Positions 45,811 to 57,055 are shown, counted from the first letter of the stretch. The stretch is DNA of 64,000 nucleotides from Streptomyces sp. C10-9-1 (GCF_024497955.1 NZ_JANHKP010000022.1:1-64000), one strand, 5' to 3'. The notes: generated by a model not told the origin, from the sequence alone. Made by a program: numbers and translations.

Positions 45811-46805
45811 CCCCGCCTCCCCTCCGGAGCCGCCCCGGTGGCCGCCCCGCTCCGCCGGGCGCGGCGGCGCAGCAGCGCCCCCGCGGCCAGCCGGGCGCCC
45901 GCGCAGACGGCGAGCGCCAGTGTCCCGGTTCGGCGCGACAGCCGCACCGCCCGGTCGATGTCCGCATGCTCCACCGGCCGCCCGCCGGGATTGAGCTCCG
46001 GCCGGTGCTCCACCCGGCCGCCGTAGGCCAGGGTCCCGCCCAGCCGCACGCCCAGCGCGCCGGCGAAGGCGGCCTCCACGGGGCCGGCGTTGGGGCTGGG
46101 GTGGCGGGCGGCGTCCCGCCGCCAGGAGCGGAGCGCTCCGGCCGGGTCGGGGCCGGCGAGAGCCGCGAGGGCCGCGGTGAGCCGGGCCCCGGGCCACCCG
46201 GCGGCGTCGTCCAGGCGCGCCGAGGCCCAGCCGTAGCGCAGGTGGCGAGGCGAGCGGTGGCCCACCATGGCGTCCAGGGTGTTGACGGCGCGGAAGCCGA
46301 CGAGCCCGGGGACCCCCGCCACGGCCCCCCACACCAGGGCGCCGACGACGGCGTCGGAGGTGTTCTCGGCGACCGACTCCACGACCGCGCGGGCGAGCTG
46401 CTGCCCGTCCAGGGCCTCCGGGTCGCGCCCGCACAGGTGCGGGAGCCTTTGCCGGGCGGCCTCGATGTCCCCGGCGGCCAGCGCGGCGCCCACCGTGCGG
46501 GCCTCCCGGCCCAGCGTGGTCCCGCCGACGACGGCCCAGGTGGCGGCGGCGGTGAGGGCCACCGAGGCGGCGGGGGAGCGGCGCACGGCCCGTGCGGCGA
46601 GCGCCGCGAGCGCGACGGCGCCCCCGGCGCACACTGCGGTGTGGACCGCTCCCCGGGCCCGGTCGTCGCGCCACAGGCGGCGCTCGACGGCCGCCGCGGC
46701 GCGTCCGAAGGCGGCCACGGGATGGCCGGTGCGGGGGTCCCCGATCAGCAGGTCGGCGGCGAGTCCGGCGGCGGCGCCGTACGGGAAGATCCGTTCGGCA
46801 CGCAC
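45807..46805 (-). CDS. cobD: Cobalamin biosynthesis protein CobD/CbiB
   Basis: 332-residue membrane protein that attaches the aminopropanol arm to cobyric acid. Family marks are DLLIGDPRTGHPVAAFGR near residue 20-37, SVAENTSDAVVGALVWG and FRAVNTLDAMVGH, with several membrane segments. First gene downstream of the cobalamin riboswitch. GTG start at 46805 after GGGGACA. Confidence 0.95.
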   Translation of the reverse strand: MRAERIFPYGAAAGLAADLLIGDPRTGHPVAAFGRAAAAVERRLWRDDRARGAVHTAVCAGGAVALAALAARAVRRSPAASVALTAAATWAVVGGTTLGREARTVGAALAAGDIEAARQRLPHLCGRDPEALDGQQLARAVVESVAENTSDAVVGALVWGAVAGVPGLVGFRAVNTLDAMVGHRSPRHLRYGWASARLDDAAGWPGARLTAALAALAGPDPAGALRSWRRDAARHPSPNAGPVEAAFAGALGVRLGGTLAYGGRVEHRPELNPGGRPVEHADIDRAVRLSRRTGTLALAVCAGARLAAGALLRRRARRSGAATGAAPEGRRG

Positions 46806-46899
46806 GGGGTCAGTGTCCCCGGGAGGGGTGTCGGAACGGCAGGGCTGAACCGCGGCCGGGCATGTGGCGAGTCCTCACTCAGGGTCCGCGCCCTGGTCC

Positions 46900-47018
46900 G
46901 GAGCGAACGGCGGCGAGAGTTCCTGGCTCCCCGGGCGACCGGGTCACAGTGGCGGGACCGCGCCGGATTTCCACCGGGCTTCCTCTCCTGTTGCCGCCGT
47001 GTATGGCCCCGGCAGTCC
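46900..47018 (-). ncRNA. Cobalamin riboswitch upstream of cobD
   Basis: On the minus strand the conserved core reads AGGAAGCCCGGTGGAAATCC, then GGTCCCGCCACTGTGA (the B12 box GCCACTG is the complement of 46947-46953) and GGGAGCCAGGAACTC (complement of about 46917-46931). These are diagnostic cobalamin-riboswitch elements. The expression platform would be the ~95 nt between it and the cobD start. It predicts repression of the cobD-cobQ-chlID-cobO-cobB operon by adenosylcobalamin. Confidence 0.93.
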
Positions 47019-47130
47019 ACCATGGTCGCGAACGCCCGTCAACTCACCCCTGACCTGCGACGGGAGAGCACGCGGTGCCCCGTGGCCGCGGGGACGCGGG
47101 CGGCCCGTCCCGGGCGCACCGGCACGCGCA

Positions 47131-47167
47131 GGACCGCCCCGGGTGCGCGGGGCACCCGGGGCGGTCC
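47131..47167 (-). terminator. Terminator hairpin of the pit operon
   Basis: 16-bp perfect stem (47131-47146 with 47152-47167) and a 5-nt loop, 23 nt after the stop of the small membrane protein gene. It also separates pit transcription from the cobalamin riboswitch downstream. Confidence 0.8.
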
Positions 47168-47189
47168 GGAGGACGTCAGGCGGGACTGC

Positions 47190-47405
47190 TCAGACGACGA
47201 TCAGATAGATGCCGAAGGAGACGGCCGCCACGCAGAGGGCGAAGCAGGCGTAGGCACCGGTGCGGGCCAGGACTGCGCCCGAGCCCTCGGCCGACTCCTG
47301 CTTGGTCAGGCCGATGATCCCGAGAGTGAACAGGGCCACCAGGGCGACGGTGGCGACGAGGCTCACGCCGAAGACGGAGCCGAGGGCTACCCAGTCGATC
47401 TTCAT
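47190..47405 (-). CDS. Small membrane protein paired with the Pit transporter
   Basis: 71 residues with two transmembrane helices: VALGSVFGVSLVATVALVALFTL (residues about 6-28, in one helix) and TGAYACFALCVAAVSFGIYLIVV at the C-terminus, joined by a short polar loop. It starts 9 nt after the pit stop. An identically placed small protein accompanies pit in other Streptomyces as I recall; it may assist the transporter, but its role is unknown. Confidence 0.88.
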   Translation of the reverse strand: MKIDWVALGSVFGVSLVATVALVALFTLGIIGLTKQESAEGSGAVLARTGAYACFALCVAAVSFGIYLIVV

Positions 47406-47414
47406 ACTGCTTCC

Positions 47415-48650
<1,236 letters not shown>

Positions 48651-48697
48651 TTACCCAGGCAATCGTTTGACGTTACTGACGCGTGGACCGTAGGCAA

Positions 48698-48719
48698 CCT
48701 GGGTGAACGGAAGGTGAAC
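48698..48719 (-). promoter_or_regulatory. PHO box (two direct repeat units) upstream of pit
   Basis: Read on the minus strand: GTTCACCTTCC then GTTCACCCAGG, two consecutive 11-nt units each with a perfect GTTCACC core. This is the PhoP-binding consensus of Streptomyces. TACGGT downstream (complement of 48687-48692) is a candidate -10 at suitable distance. Confidence 0.88.
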
Positions 48720-48872
48720 TGGGTCGGGCGCTGCGGTGTCCCCAAACAGGGTCCCGTGGTTCCGCTTGTGTGCGTGGCGCGTCGGCGGCCGCGCCCGGTG
48801 GCCACTCGAACACCCTCCGCCGTCCTCCCCGCCGCCTGTTCCACGGGGACATGGTGCTGGCAGGATCGGCCC

Positions 48873-49547
48873 ATGACCGACGAGGCGCGCGGGGACGTGA
48901 TCGACAAGGCGTGGCGGGAACTGGTCGCCACTGCCCGCAGGACCGCCGCGGAGGGTCTCGTCGCGGGTACCTCCGGCAACGTCTCGGTCCGCGTCGGCGA
49001 CACGGTGCTGGCCACCCCCAGCGGCGTCCCCTACGACCGGCTCGGCCCCGGGGACGCCGTCGGCGTCGCCCTCGACGGCACGCGGGTACTCGGCCGGCTC
49101 GCCCCGACCAGTGAGCTTCCGCTCCACCTGGCCGTGTACCGCGCCACACCCGCCCGGGCCGTGGTGCACACCCACGCCGTGCACGCCACCGCCGTCTCGA
49201 CCCTGGTGACCGAGCTCCCCCCGGTCCACTACATGGCGGCCGCCCTCGGCGGCCCGCCCCGGGTCGCTCCGTACGCGCCCTACGGCACCGCGGAACTGGC
49301 CCGCCGCACCGTCCGGGCCCTGCGCGGGCGCACCGCCTGCCTGCTCGGCAACCACGGGACCGTGGCCGTCGGCGACACCCTCGACCAGGCGTTCGACCGC
49401 ACCGTCCAGCTGGAGTGGATGTGCCGGGTCTGGCTCGCCGCCGCCTCCGTCCCCGGACGCGCCCCCCGCCTGCTGGACGCCGCGCAGCTCGCGGACACCG
49501 CGGACCGGCTGCGCGGCTACGGCCAGGACCCGGCCGGGGAGCGCTGA
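48873..49547 (+). CDS. Class II aldolase/adducin-family protein
   Basis: 224-residue protein of the fuculose-phosphate aldolase group. GTSGNVSVRVGD, the zinc-binding HTHAVHATA and LGNHGTVAVGDTL are the family motifs. The third zinc histidine in NHG is present and the acid E of SELPLH. Could act on fuculose-1-P, methylthioribulose-1-P or a similar sugar phosphate; context does not decide. ATG at 48873 with CAGGAT 6 nt upstream, possibly leaderless. Confidence 0.9.
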   Translation: MTDEARGDVIDKAWRELVATARRTAAEGLVAGTSGNVSVRVGDTVLATPSGVPYDRLGPGDAVGVALDGTRVLGRLAPTSELPLHLAVYRATPARAVVHTHAVHATAVSTLVTELPPVHYMAAALGGPPRVAPYAPYGTAELARRTVRALRGRTACLLGNHGTVAVGDTLDQAFDRTVQLEWMCRVWLAAASVPGRAPRLLDAAQLADTADRLRGYGQDPAGER

Positions 49548-49610
49548 GGGGCCGCCCCGCCCGGGCGCCCTCCGCTGGCAGGCGCCCCGGGGCCCGCCCA
49601 CACTGGAGCC

Positions 49611-50738
49611 GTGCGCCCGGCTACAGCGACGGCAGCGGCCGTCTCCACCCTCCTCGGCGCCGGCGCGGCCGCCGCGGTCGCCGCCGGTCGCCTCGCGAGC
49701 AGCGCCGCCCTGGGGACGCCCCTGCGAAGGCCCCTGCCGGGCGACCCCCGGCTCACCGTCCACGGCACCGGACCCGGCACCGTCACCCTCACCCGCAGCC
49801 TCGCCTCGCTGCGTCCCGGCCTCTACGGGCTGACCGGGCCGGGCGTCCACGCCGTCGTCGGGCCCGTCCTCGACGGCGCCGCCTCCCCGGACACCGTGGT
49901 CCGCCGACTGGTGCGCGGCCCGGACCACGGCATCGGCACCGGCGCCCGTGTCCGCCTCACCCCGCAGGTGCACAGCGGCGACCCGGCCTCCGCGCTCGGG
50001 CTGCCCTTCTCCGAGGTCCTCGTGCCCGGCGAACTCGGAGCGCTGCCCGCCTGGTTCGTGCCCGGCGACCGCACCACCTGGGTGATCGCCGTGCACGGCA
50101 TCGGCACCACCCGGGAGCACCCGCTCAACGTGCTGGGCCTGCTGCACCGGCTGCGCTTCCCGGTCCTCGACCTCGCCTACCGGGGCGACGCGGGGGCGCC
50201 CCGCCCGCCGGACGGGCTGAGCCACCTCGGCGACTCCGAGTGGCGCGACCTCGACGCCGCCGTGCGCCACGCCGTCCGCCACGGGGCCGAGCGCGTCGTC
50301 GTCCACGGCTTCTCCACCGGCGCCACCATGGCCCTGCGCGCGGCCGCCGGTTCCGGTCTGCGCGACCGCATCAGCGGCCTGGTCCTGGACTCCCCGGTCT
50401 TCGACTGGGAGGGCACCGTGCGGGCGCTGGCCGCGGCCCGGGGGACCCCGGCGCCCCTCGTCCGGCTCGCGGTCCGCGCGGCCCTGGGGCGCACCGGACC
50501 GCACCGCGACGGCCTCGCCGAGGCGCTGGACCCGGCGGCGGTGCGGGTACCCGTCCTCGTCGCGCACGGGCCCGGAGACGCCCTCGCCCCCTGGGACGGC
50601 TCCCGGCGCCTGGCCGCGGAACGGCCCGACCTGGTCACCCTCCACACCGTCGCGGACGCCCCCCACGGGGCGATGTGGAACGCCGCACCCGAGGAGTACG
50701 AGGAGGCCGTGCGCCGCTTCCTCGTCCCGCTCATGTGA
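49611..50738 (+). CDS. Alpha/beta hydrolase, probably membrane-attached
   Basis: 375-residue protein. The N-terminus ATAAAVSTLLGAGAAAAVAAG is a likely signal anchor. The hydrolase core begins near 155 with WVIAVHGIGTTREHP (oxyanion region); the nucleophile serine is in VVHGFSTGATMAL, the acid in LVAHGPGDALAPWD and the His in APHGAMWN. Substrate unknown. GTG start preceded by GGAGCC. Confidence 0.88.
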   Translation: MRPATATAAAVSTLLGAGAAAAVAAGRLASSAALGTPLRRPLPGDPRLTVHGTGPGTVTLTRSLASLRPGLYGLTGPGVHAVVGPVLDGAASPDTVVRRLVRGPDHGIGTGARVRLTPQVHSGDPASALGLPFSEVLVPGELGALPAWFVPGDRTTWVIAVHGIGTTREHPLNVLGLLHRLRFPVLDLAYRGDAGAPRPPDGLSHLGDSEWRDLDAAVRHAVRHGAERVVVHGFSTGATMALRAAAGSGLRDRISGLVLDSPVFDWEGTVRALAAARGTPAPLVRLAVRAALGRTGPHRDGLAEALDPAAVRVPVLVAHGPGDALAPWDGSRRLAAERPDLVTLHTVADAPHGAMWNAAPEEYEEAVRRFLVPLM

Positions 50739-50863
50739 CGCGTGCACCCCGCAGGCCCCCGCGCCCTCGGGCGCACCCTCCCCGGCGGCCCCGGTCCGTG
50801 TCCGGACCCGTGTTCGCGGAGTCCGTTTGGGCTTTCGGGCCGTCAACGGGAAGACTGCTCCCC

Positions 50864-52270
50864 GTGACGTCCCGAAAGCCTGATGAGCAGTTGGCGCGCA
50901 ACTCCAGACTCCGACTCGTCCGCCCCGGGTCCCTGGCCACGGCGCGGCGGGCCGTGACGACCCGGCGCACCCGTCCGGCACCCCGTCCCCCCGAGGGCAC
51001 CCCGGCCCCCGCGGAGCTGGCCGGCCAGGCGCGCGCACTCCTCTCCGACGCCGTCCGCATCGCCCGCTGGGCGGCGGTGGAGCGCGGCCCGGGGGCGGCC
51101 CGCTCGCTCCCCGAGGCGCGCAGGCGGGCCGCGGCCGCGCTCGGGCTGACCCCGGACCAGGTGCGTACGGGCTGGGACCGGGCCCGTCTGTCCGGGCTGA
51201 TCGAGATCCACGGCGAGACCGCCCGGCCCGGATGGCGGCTGCGCGCCTGGGACCGCGACGACATGGCCGTGCTGCGCGGCTGGGTCGCCCTCTTCGACGC
51301 CTGGTCGCTGGCGCACCCCGTGCCGGAGCACCTCGCGCCGACCGCCGTCGCGGAGGTCGTCGAGGCGGTCCCCCAGCTGCTCTCCCTGCTCCAGCTCTCC
51401 GCGGGGCCGGTGCACGTGCCGGCGCTGCTGGACCTGCTGGAGCAGCGGGTCGCCGAACTCCGCGAGGGGCGCTGCGACCCGCTCGACGCGGAGGGCGGTC
51501 CGGCGGCCCGCCCCGCGGAGGCCGAACCCCCCGCCGCGGACGCGGACGTCCCCGTGCCGGTGCTGCTCGACTGGGCGCTTCAGGGCCTGGCCTCCGTCGG
51601 CGCGCTGACCCTCGGGCCCGGCCAGGCCACCCTCACCCCCCTGGGCAACTGGGCGGTGTGGGTCAAGCTGGAGCAGATCTGCGTGGCCGCGCAGAGCCCC
51701 GCCGGGAACATCGAGCAGTCCGCCGAGGACATGCTGCGCGGCTGCGCCCGCCTCACGCCGGGCCCGGCCCGCGCCGAGTACCGGGCCTGGCTCGCGGCGC
51801 GCACCGTCTCCAGCGCCGTCGGCGAGCTCCTCGCCGCGGCCCGGGGGGAGGACGCCCTGCTGCGCGGCCTCGCCTTCGAGGCGCTGCGCGTGGTGGGAGG
51901 GCCGGCGGAGGCCGAGGTGCGCGCCGCGGCCGCGGAGCCCTCCCTGCGCCCCTACGCCCTGCTCTGGATCGCCGAGTACGAGGGGGCCGACCCCGAGGAG
52001 GCGGCGGAGGTCCTCACCCGGGAGGAGGCCACCTGGCTCTGGGTCGACACCGCGGCGGCCGTGGCCGACCACGGGGAGCCCCAGCTGCTGCTGCGGCACC
52101 TGGAGTCGGCGGTCCAGGGCACGGTGCCGGCCCTCATCGAGGAGGTCCGGGCGGGCGGGCACCCCCGCACCGTGCAGGTCCTCGTCGCGCTCGCCGCAGC
52201 CCACCCGGACCCGGCCCTCGCCAAGGCGGTGCGCCGCGCGGCCTTCCAGGTGCACACCGGCGGGGTCTGA
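50864..52270 (+). CDS. Conserved unknown protein, distant paralog of the protein at 23.5 kb
   Basis: 468-residue cytosolic protein. It opens with a basic stretch (RRAVTTRRTRPAPRPPEG), then LLSDAVRIARWAAVERGPGAARSLPEARRRAAAALG as helices, and long Ala/Leu-rich helical repeats toward the C-terminus, ending HPDPALAKAVRRAAFQVHTGG. Shares start and end segments with the 502-residue protein at 23478-24986. No catalytic motif is visible. GTG start at 50864 (VTSRKPDEQLARN). Confidence 0.85.
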   Translation: MTSRKPDEQLARNSRLRLVRPGSLATARRAVTTRRTRPAPRPPEGTPAPAELAGQARALLSDAVRIARWAAVERGPGAARSLPEARRRAAAALGLTPDQVRTGWDRARLSGLIEIHGETARPGWRLRAWDRDDMAVLRGWVALFDAWSLAHPVPEHLAPTAVAEVVEAVPQLLSLLQLSAGPVHVPALLDLLEQRVAELREGRCDPLDAEGGPAARPAEAEPPAADADVPVPVLLDWALQGLASVGALTLGPGQATLTPLGNWAVWVKLEQICVAAQSPAGNIEQSAEDMLRGCARLTPGPARAEYRAWLAARTVSSAVGELLAAARGEDALLRGLAFEALRVVGGPAEAEVRAAAAEPSLRPYALLWIAEYEGADPEEAAEVLTREEATWLWVDTAAAVADHGEPQLLLRHLESAVQGTVPALIEEVRAGGHPRTVQVLVALAAAHPDPALAKAVRRAAFQVHTGGV

Positions 52271-52292
52271 CCCGGTGTGCCGCGGCCGGGCG

Positions 52293-52700
52293 CTACCCGG
52301 CCGCGGCTCCCGCCGGCGCGTAGCTGCCGAAACTCCAGACGTTCCCCTCGCGGTCCCTGGCCACGTAGTCGCGGGAGCCGTAGTCCTGGTCGGCGGGGGC
52401 CGCCACGATCTCCGCCCCGTGCTCGACCGCGCGGGCGTGGTGCGCGTCCACGTCGTCGACGTGGACGAAGACGCCCACCGGGCCGCCCCCGCGCATCAGG
52501 CGGTCGAACGCGGTGCCCGTCCCCCTGCTGCCCAGCATCACCATGCCGTTGCCGAAGACGAGCTCGGCGTGGGCGACCGAGCCGTCCTCGTTCTCGTAGA
52601 CCGCGTGCTCGGTGAAGCCGAAGGCCCCGGTGAGCTGTCGGATCGCGGCCTTGGCGTCCTCGTAGACCAGGGTCGGGCAGATGCTCGGAGAGTGGGGCAC
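52293..52700 (-). CDS. VOC family (glyoxalase-like) protein
   Basis: 135-residue two-module VOC protein of the PhnB/glyoxalase-like type: CPTLVYEDAKAAIRQLTGAFGFTE, VFVHVDDVDAHHARAVEHGAEIV and YVARDREGNVWSFGSY. Substrate unknown. GTG start at 52700 (VPHSPSICPTL), preceded by GGAG. Converges on the paralog gene at 50864. Confidence 0.88.
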   Translation of the reverse strand: MPHSPSICPTLVYEDAKAAIRQLTGAFGFTEHAVYENEDGSVAHAELVFGNGMVMLGSRGTGTAFDRLMRGGGPVGVFVHVDDVDAHHARAVEHGAEIVAAPADQDYGSRDYVARDREGNVWSFGSYAPAGAAAG

Positions 52701-52887
52701 GGCGCCAACTCCTCGGATACTCGGCGGCAGATGTGATCCGGGTCTCAGTCTGGCACCCCCGCCGCCCGGCGGCGGTGCCCCCCGCCGGGGCGCAGCCCGC
52801 CGACACCGCTGCGTGCGGCCGGGGAGCGGCCCCTCCGGGGCGTCCCGGGCCCGCCGCGCACCGCGGAAAAGCACTTGCCCGCCCCGC

Positions 52888-52893
52888 TAGACT
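52888..52893 (+). promoter_or_regulatory. -10 element (TAGACT) of the ABC-F leader transcript
   Basis: TAGACT ends 6 nt before the ATG of a seven-codon ORF, the usual spacing for a leaderless mRNA. No strong -35 hexamer is seen. Confidence 0.5.
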
Positions 52894-52899
52894 GGCCGT

Positions 52900-52923
52900 A
52901 TGGCTTGTCTCCTTGCGCATTAG
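52900..52923 (+). CDS. Seven-codon leader ORF (MACLLAH) upstream of the ABC-F gene
   Basis: ATG-GCT-TGT-CTC-CTT-GCG-CAT-TAG, 64 nt before the ABC-F start. A promoter-like TAGACT 6 nt upstream suggests it starts at the mRNA 5' end. From its stop codon, GACGGCG (52923-52929) can pair with CGCCGTC (52955-52961), the form of an attenuator near the gene. Short leader ORFs control several ABC-F resistance genes by ribosome stalling, so this may be an antibiotic-sensing leader. Confidence 0.5.
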   Translation: MACLLAH

Positions 52924-52987
52924 ACGGCGTCGAAGCGTCGCTCCCCGTCCCTTCCGCCGTCCGACACCGCCCTGGAGTACGTCCCCC

Positions 52988-54586
<1,599 letters not shown>

Positions 54587-54949
54587 GGCCCCCGGGGGCG
54601 CCGCAGGCCCCGGGAGGGCTCCGGTGATCACCCGCCTATGGATCATTCGGCCTAGGCGCACTCCGTCATCTGTGTGAGTCGGTCTCGTACCCCGGCGTGG
54701 CGCCTGGCGGACGGGCCGCCTCCGCTCCCCTGTGGTGACGGGACCCACGGACCGCCTGTGACCTGCTCTTTTCGCTCCATGGCCGAAAAAGAGCGCTCAG
54801 ATGTTCGAGTGGAATGCGACATTCCGGTCGTGGTGGCCGTGTCGTGCGCCGTGACGAGTTCCGCATCGACCTTGCCGAATGGGTGGCCAGGACGCCCGGG
54901 AGGGGTGATCATGAGAAGTCCAGAGCGCACTTCCCATGAGGAGGCACGG
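54587..54949. other. 363-bp region between the ABC-F gene and gbn
   Basis: Contains a moderately AT-rich stretch around 54765-54880, likely the gbn promoter region, but no convincing boxes. A GC-rich run just after the ABC-F stop (54587-54620) may form a terminator. No gene seen. Confidence 0.4.
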
Positions 54950-55171
54950 GTGGCCGAGACTCTGAAGAAGGGCAGCCGGGTGACCGGCGCCGCGCGCGAC
55001 AAGCTCGCGGCAGACCTGAAGAAGAAGTACGACTCCGGTGCGAGCATCCGGGCGCTGGCCGAGGAGACCGGCCGCTCCTACGGATTCGTGCACCGGATGC
55101 TCAGCGAGTCCGGCGTCGTCCTGCGTGGACGCGGCGGAGCGACGAGGGGCAAGAAGGCCCCCTCGACCTGA
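54950..55171 (+). CDS. gbn: Gbn-type nucleoid-associated protein (SCO1839-like)
   Basis: 73-residue basic DNA-binding protein with a helix-turn-helix: GASIRALAEETGRSYGFVHRMLSESG (in the middle) flanked by lysine-rich N-terminus (ETLKKGSRVTG) and tail GRGGATRGKKAPST. It agrees closely with S. coelicolor SCO1839 as I recall, named Gbn for GATC-binding and linked to development. GTG start at 54950 after GAGGAGG; an in-frame ATG at 54911 would add 13 residues that do not fit. Confidence 0.9.
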   Translation: MAETLKKGSRVTGAARDKLAADLKKKYDSGASIRALAEETGRSYGFVHRMLSESGVVLRGRGGATRGKKAPST

Positions 55172-55223
55172 GCCCCGTCAGCAGAAAGGCTCCTTCGGAA
55201 CACCGTTTTTCCCGATGCGGTGG

Positions 55224-55255
55224 CCACCCGGGCGGCCAGGCGGCCCTCCGGGTGG
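55224..55255 (+). terminator. Possible hairpin terminator after gbn
   Basis: CCACCCGG (55224-55231) pairs with CCGGGTGG (55248-55255) over 8 bp around a GC-rich 16-nt loop that can pair further, 52 nt after the gbn stop. Confidence 0.4.
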
Positions 55256-55308
55256 TTACTGTGCAGTAGCCCGCTGTCGCGGGCCCACTGCACCCACGGA
55301 GGCGCCCC

Positions 55309-56100
55309 ATGACTTCGCACGACTCCCTGCTGGACCAGGACGGTGTACGACTCACCGTCGACGGCGCCGTCGCCACGGTCACGCTGGCCAAGCCGGACAA
55401 GCGCAACGCCCAGGACTTCGCTCTCTGGCGGGCGTTGACGCAGGCGGGCCGGTTGCTCCCGGGCGACGTGCGGATCGTCGTGCTCCGCGGCGAGGGCAAG
55501 TCCTTCTCCGCCGGACTCGACCGGCAGGCCTTCACCCCCGAGGGCTTCGACGGCGAGCCGTCGTTCGTCGACCTGGCCCGCGGCACCGACGCGGAGGTGG
55601 ACGCCGCCATCGCCTCCTTCCAGGAGGCCTTCACCTGGTGGCGCCGCCCCGACCTCGTCACCATCGCCGCCGTCCAGGGCCATGCCATCGGTGCGGGTTT
55701 CCAGCTCGCCCTCGCCTGCGACCTGCGGGTGGTGGCCGAGGACGTGCAGTTCGCCATGCGCGAGACCGCCCTGGGGCTCGTGCCCGACCTCGCGGGCACG
55801 AGCCCCCTGGTCGCGCTCGTCGGCTACGCGCGCGCCCTGGAGATCTGCGCCACCGGGCGCTTCGTCCACGCCGACGAGGCCGAGCGCACGGGCCTGGCCA
55901 ACCTGGTCGTCCCGGCCGCCGAACTCGACGCCGCCGTCCGCGACCTCGCGGCCGCCCTGCTCGCCGCCCCGCGCGACGCCGTGGTGGAGACCAAGGCCCT
56001 GCTCCAGGGTGCGACCGCCCGCGGCTACGAGGAGCAGCGGGCCGCCGAGCGGGCCGCCCAGGCCCGCCGGCTGCGCGACCTCGCCGGCCTGTCGGACTGA
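55309..56100 (+). CDS. Enoyl-CoA hydratase/isomerase family protein
   Basis: 263-residue crotonase-fold protein. The oxyanion-hole segments are GKSFSAGLDRQAF and AVQGHAIGAGFQLALACDLRV, and an acidic residue is placed as in hydratases in MRETALGLVPDLAG. Could hydrate enoyl-CoA in fatty acid degradation or a related reaction. ATG start preceded by GGAGG. The gene stands alone before the Asp23 module. Confidence 0.92.
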   Translation: MTSHDSLLDQDGVRLTVDGAVATVTLAKPDKRNAQDFALWRALTQAGRLLPGDVRIVVLRGEGKSFSAGLDRQAFTPEGFDGEPSFVDLARGTDAEVDAAIASFQEAFTWWRRPDLVTIAAVQGHAIGAGFQLALACDLRVVAEDVQFAMRETALGLVPDLAGTSPLVALVGYARALEICATGRFVHADEAERTGLANLVVPAAELDAAVRDLAAALLAAPRDAVVETKALLQGATARGYEEQRAAERAAQARRLRDLAGLSD

Positions 56101-56345
56101 GGCGGAACGCCCGCCCGGCCCCGGCGGCGACTCCCGGCGGCCGGGTGCGGACGGGGGGATTCCTCCGTGCTGCCGCATCCCCGGCGCGCAACGGGGCAGG
56201 CGCACATAGTGTGGGCAGGGGCCGGTTCTCCGGCCCGTGCCCACCGCACCCGGTGCGGGGCGGCAGCCGGCCCGCCCGGTCCCGCAGGGAGGCCGGAGGC
56301 CGCCCGGGCGGGCCCATCCGCGGCGCCCCGTGAAAGGACCACGCG

Positions 56346-56837
56346 ATGAGCGAGACAGGCGAGCGCAACCGGCCCCCGCAGGCGGCCGTCGTCGAGCAGG
56401 GGGCCGACACCCCCCGCCGGAGCGCGCCCGGCACACGGGCCGACGCCCAGGTCCGCGGACGGACCACGATCGCCGACGGCGTCGTCGAGAAGATCGCCGG
56501 GCTCGCGGCGCGCGACGTCGTCGGCGTCCACACCATGGGCAGCGGCGTCTCCCGCACCTTCGGCGCCGTGCGCGACCGGGTTCCCGGTGCGGGCGGCAGG
56601 TCCGGTCCGGCACGCGGGGTCAAGGCCGAGGTGGGGGAGGTGCAGACCGCGCTCGACCTGGAGATCGTCGTCGACTACGGCGTCTCCATCGCCGACGTGG
56701 CCCGGGCCGTCCGGGAGAACGTCGTCTCCGCGGTCGAGCGCATGACGGGCCTGGAGGTCGTCGAGGTCAACATCGCGGTGAGCGACGTCAAGCTCCCCGA
56801 CGAGGACGACGACGAGCCCGAACCCCGTATCCAGTAG
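56346..56837 (+). CDS. Asp23/Gls24 family envelope stress protein 1
   Basis: 163-residue Asp23 protein. The domain runs from about 40 (GRTTIADGVVEKIAGLAARDVVGVHT) to 150, with EIVVDYGVSIADVARAVRENVVSAVERMTGLEVVEVNI. The N-terminal 35 residues are polar and disordered; the C-terminus is acidic. In Gram-positives Asp23 is membrane-tethered through AmaP and responds to cell-wall stress. First gene of a five-gene module. Confidence 0.95.
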   Translation: MSETGERNRPPQAAVVEQGADTPRRSAPGTRADAQVRGRTTIADGVVEKIAGLAARDVVGVHTMGSGVSRTFGAVRDRVPGAGGRSGPARGVKAEVGEVQTALDLEIVVDYGVSIADVARAVRENVVSAVERMTGLEVVEVNIAVSDVKLPDEDDDEPEPRIQ

Positions 56838-56863
56838 CACCGGGTCCAGGAGAGGAGTCCACG

Positions 56864-57049
56864 ATGAGCATGGCGGTCGTCGGCATGGTCGCCGGCATGG
56901 CTCTCGGATTCGCCGGGTACTTCGGCGGGTTCGGGGCGTTCCTTCTCGTCGCCGCGCTGGGAGCGGTCGGGTTCGTGGTCGGCCGCTTCGTCGAGGGCGA
57001 CCTCGACATCGGCGACTTCCTCCGCGGCCGCGGCAACGGGCGGCGGTGA
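56864..57049 (+). CDS. Small membrane protein of the Asp23 module (DUF2273-like)
   Basis: 61 residues, mostly two hydrophobic helices (VVGMVAGMALGFAGYFGGFG and AFLLVAALGAVGFVVGRF) ending in a charged tail DIGDFLRGRGNGRR. Equivalent in position and size to the DUF2273 protein between Asp23 and AmaP in Firmicutes. GGAGAGGAG lies 7 nt upstream of the ATG. Likely a membrane partner. Confidence 0.88.
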   Translation: MSMAVVGMVAGMALGFAGYFGGFGAFLLVAALGAVGFVVGRFVEGDLDIGDFLRGRGNGRR

Positions 57050-57055
57050 TCCGCC

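Noticed and set aside
46800..47189. Short ORFs in the region before cobD
   Set aside because: The sequence is explained by the cobalamin riboswitch and the pit terminator; the frames have no coding character.
54911..54949. Upstream ATG for gbn at 54911
   Set aside because: It would add 13 residues not matching the known 73-residue SCO1839-type protein, and GAGGAGG precedes the GTG at 54950.
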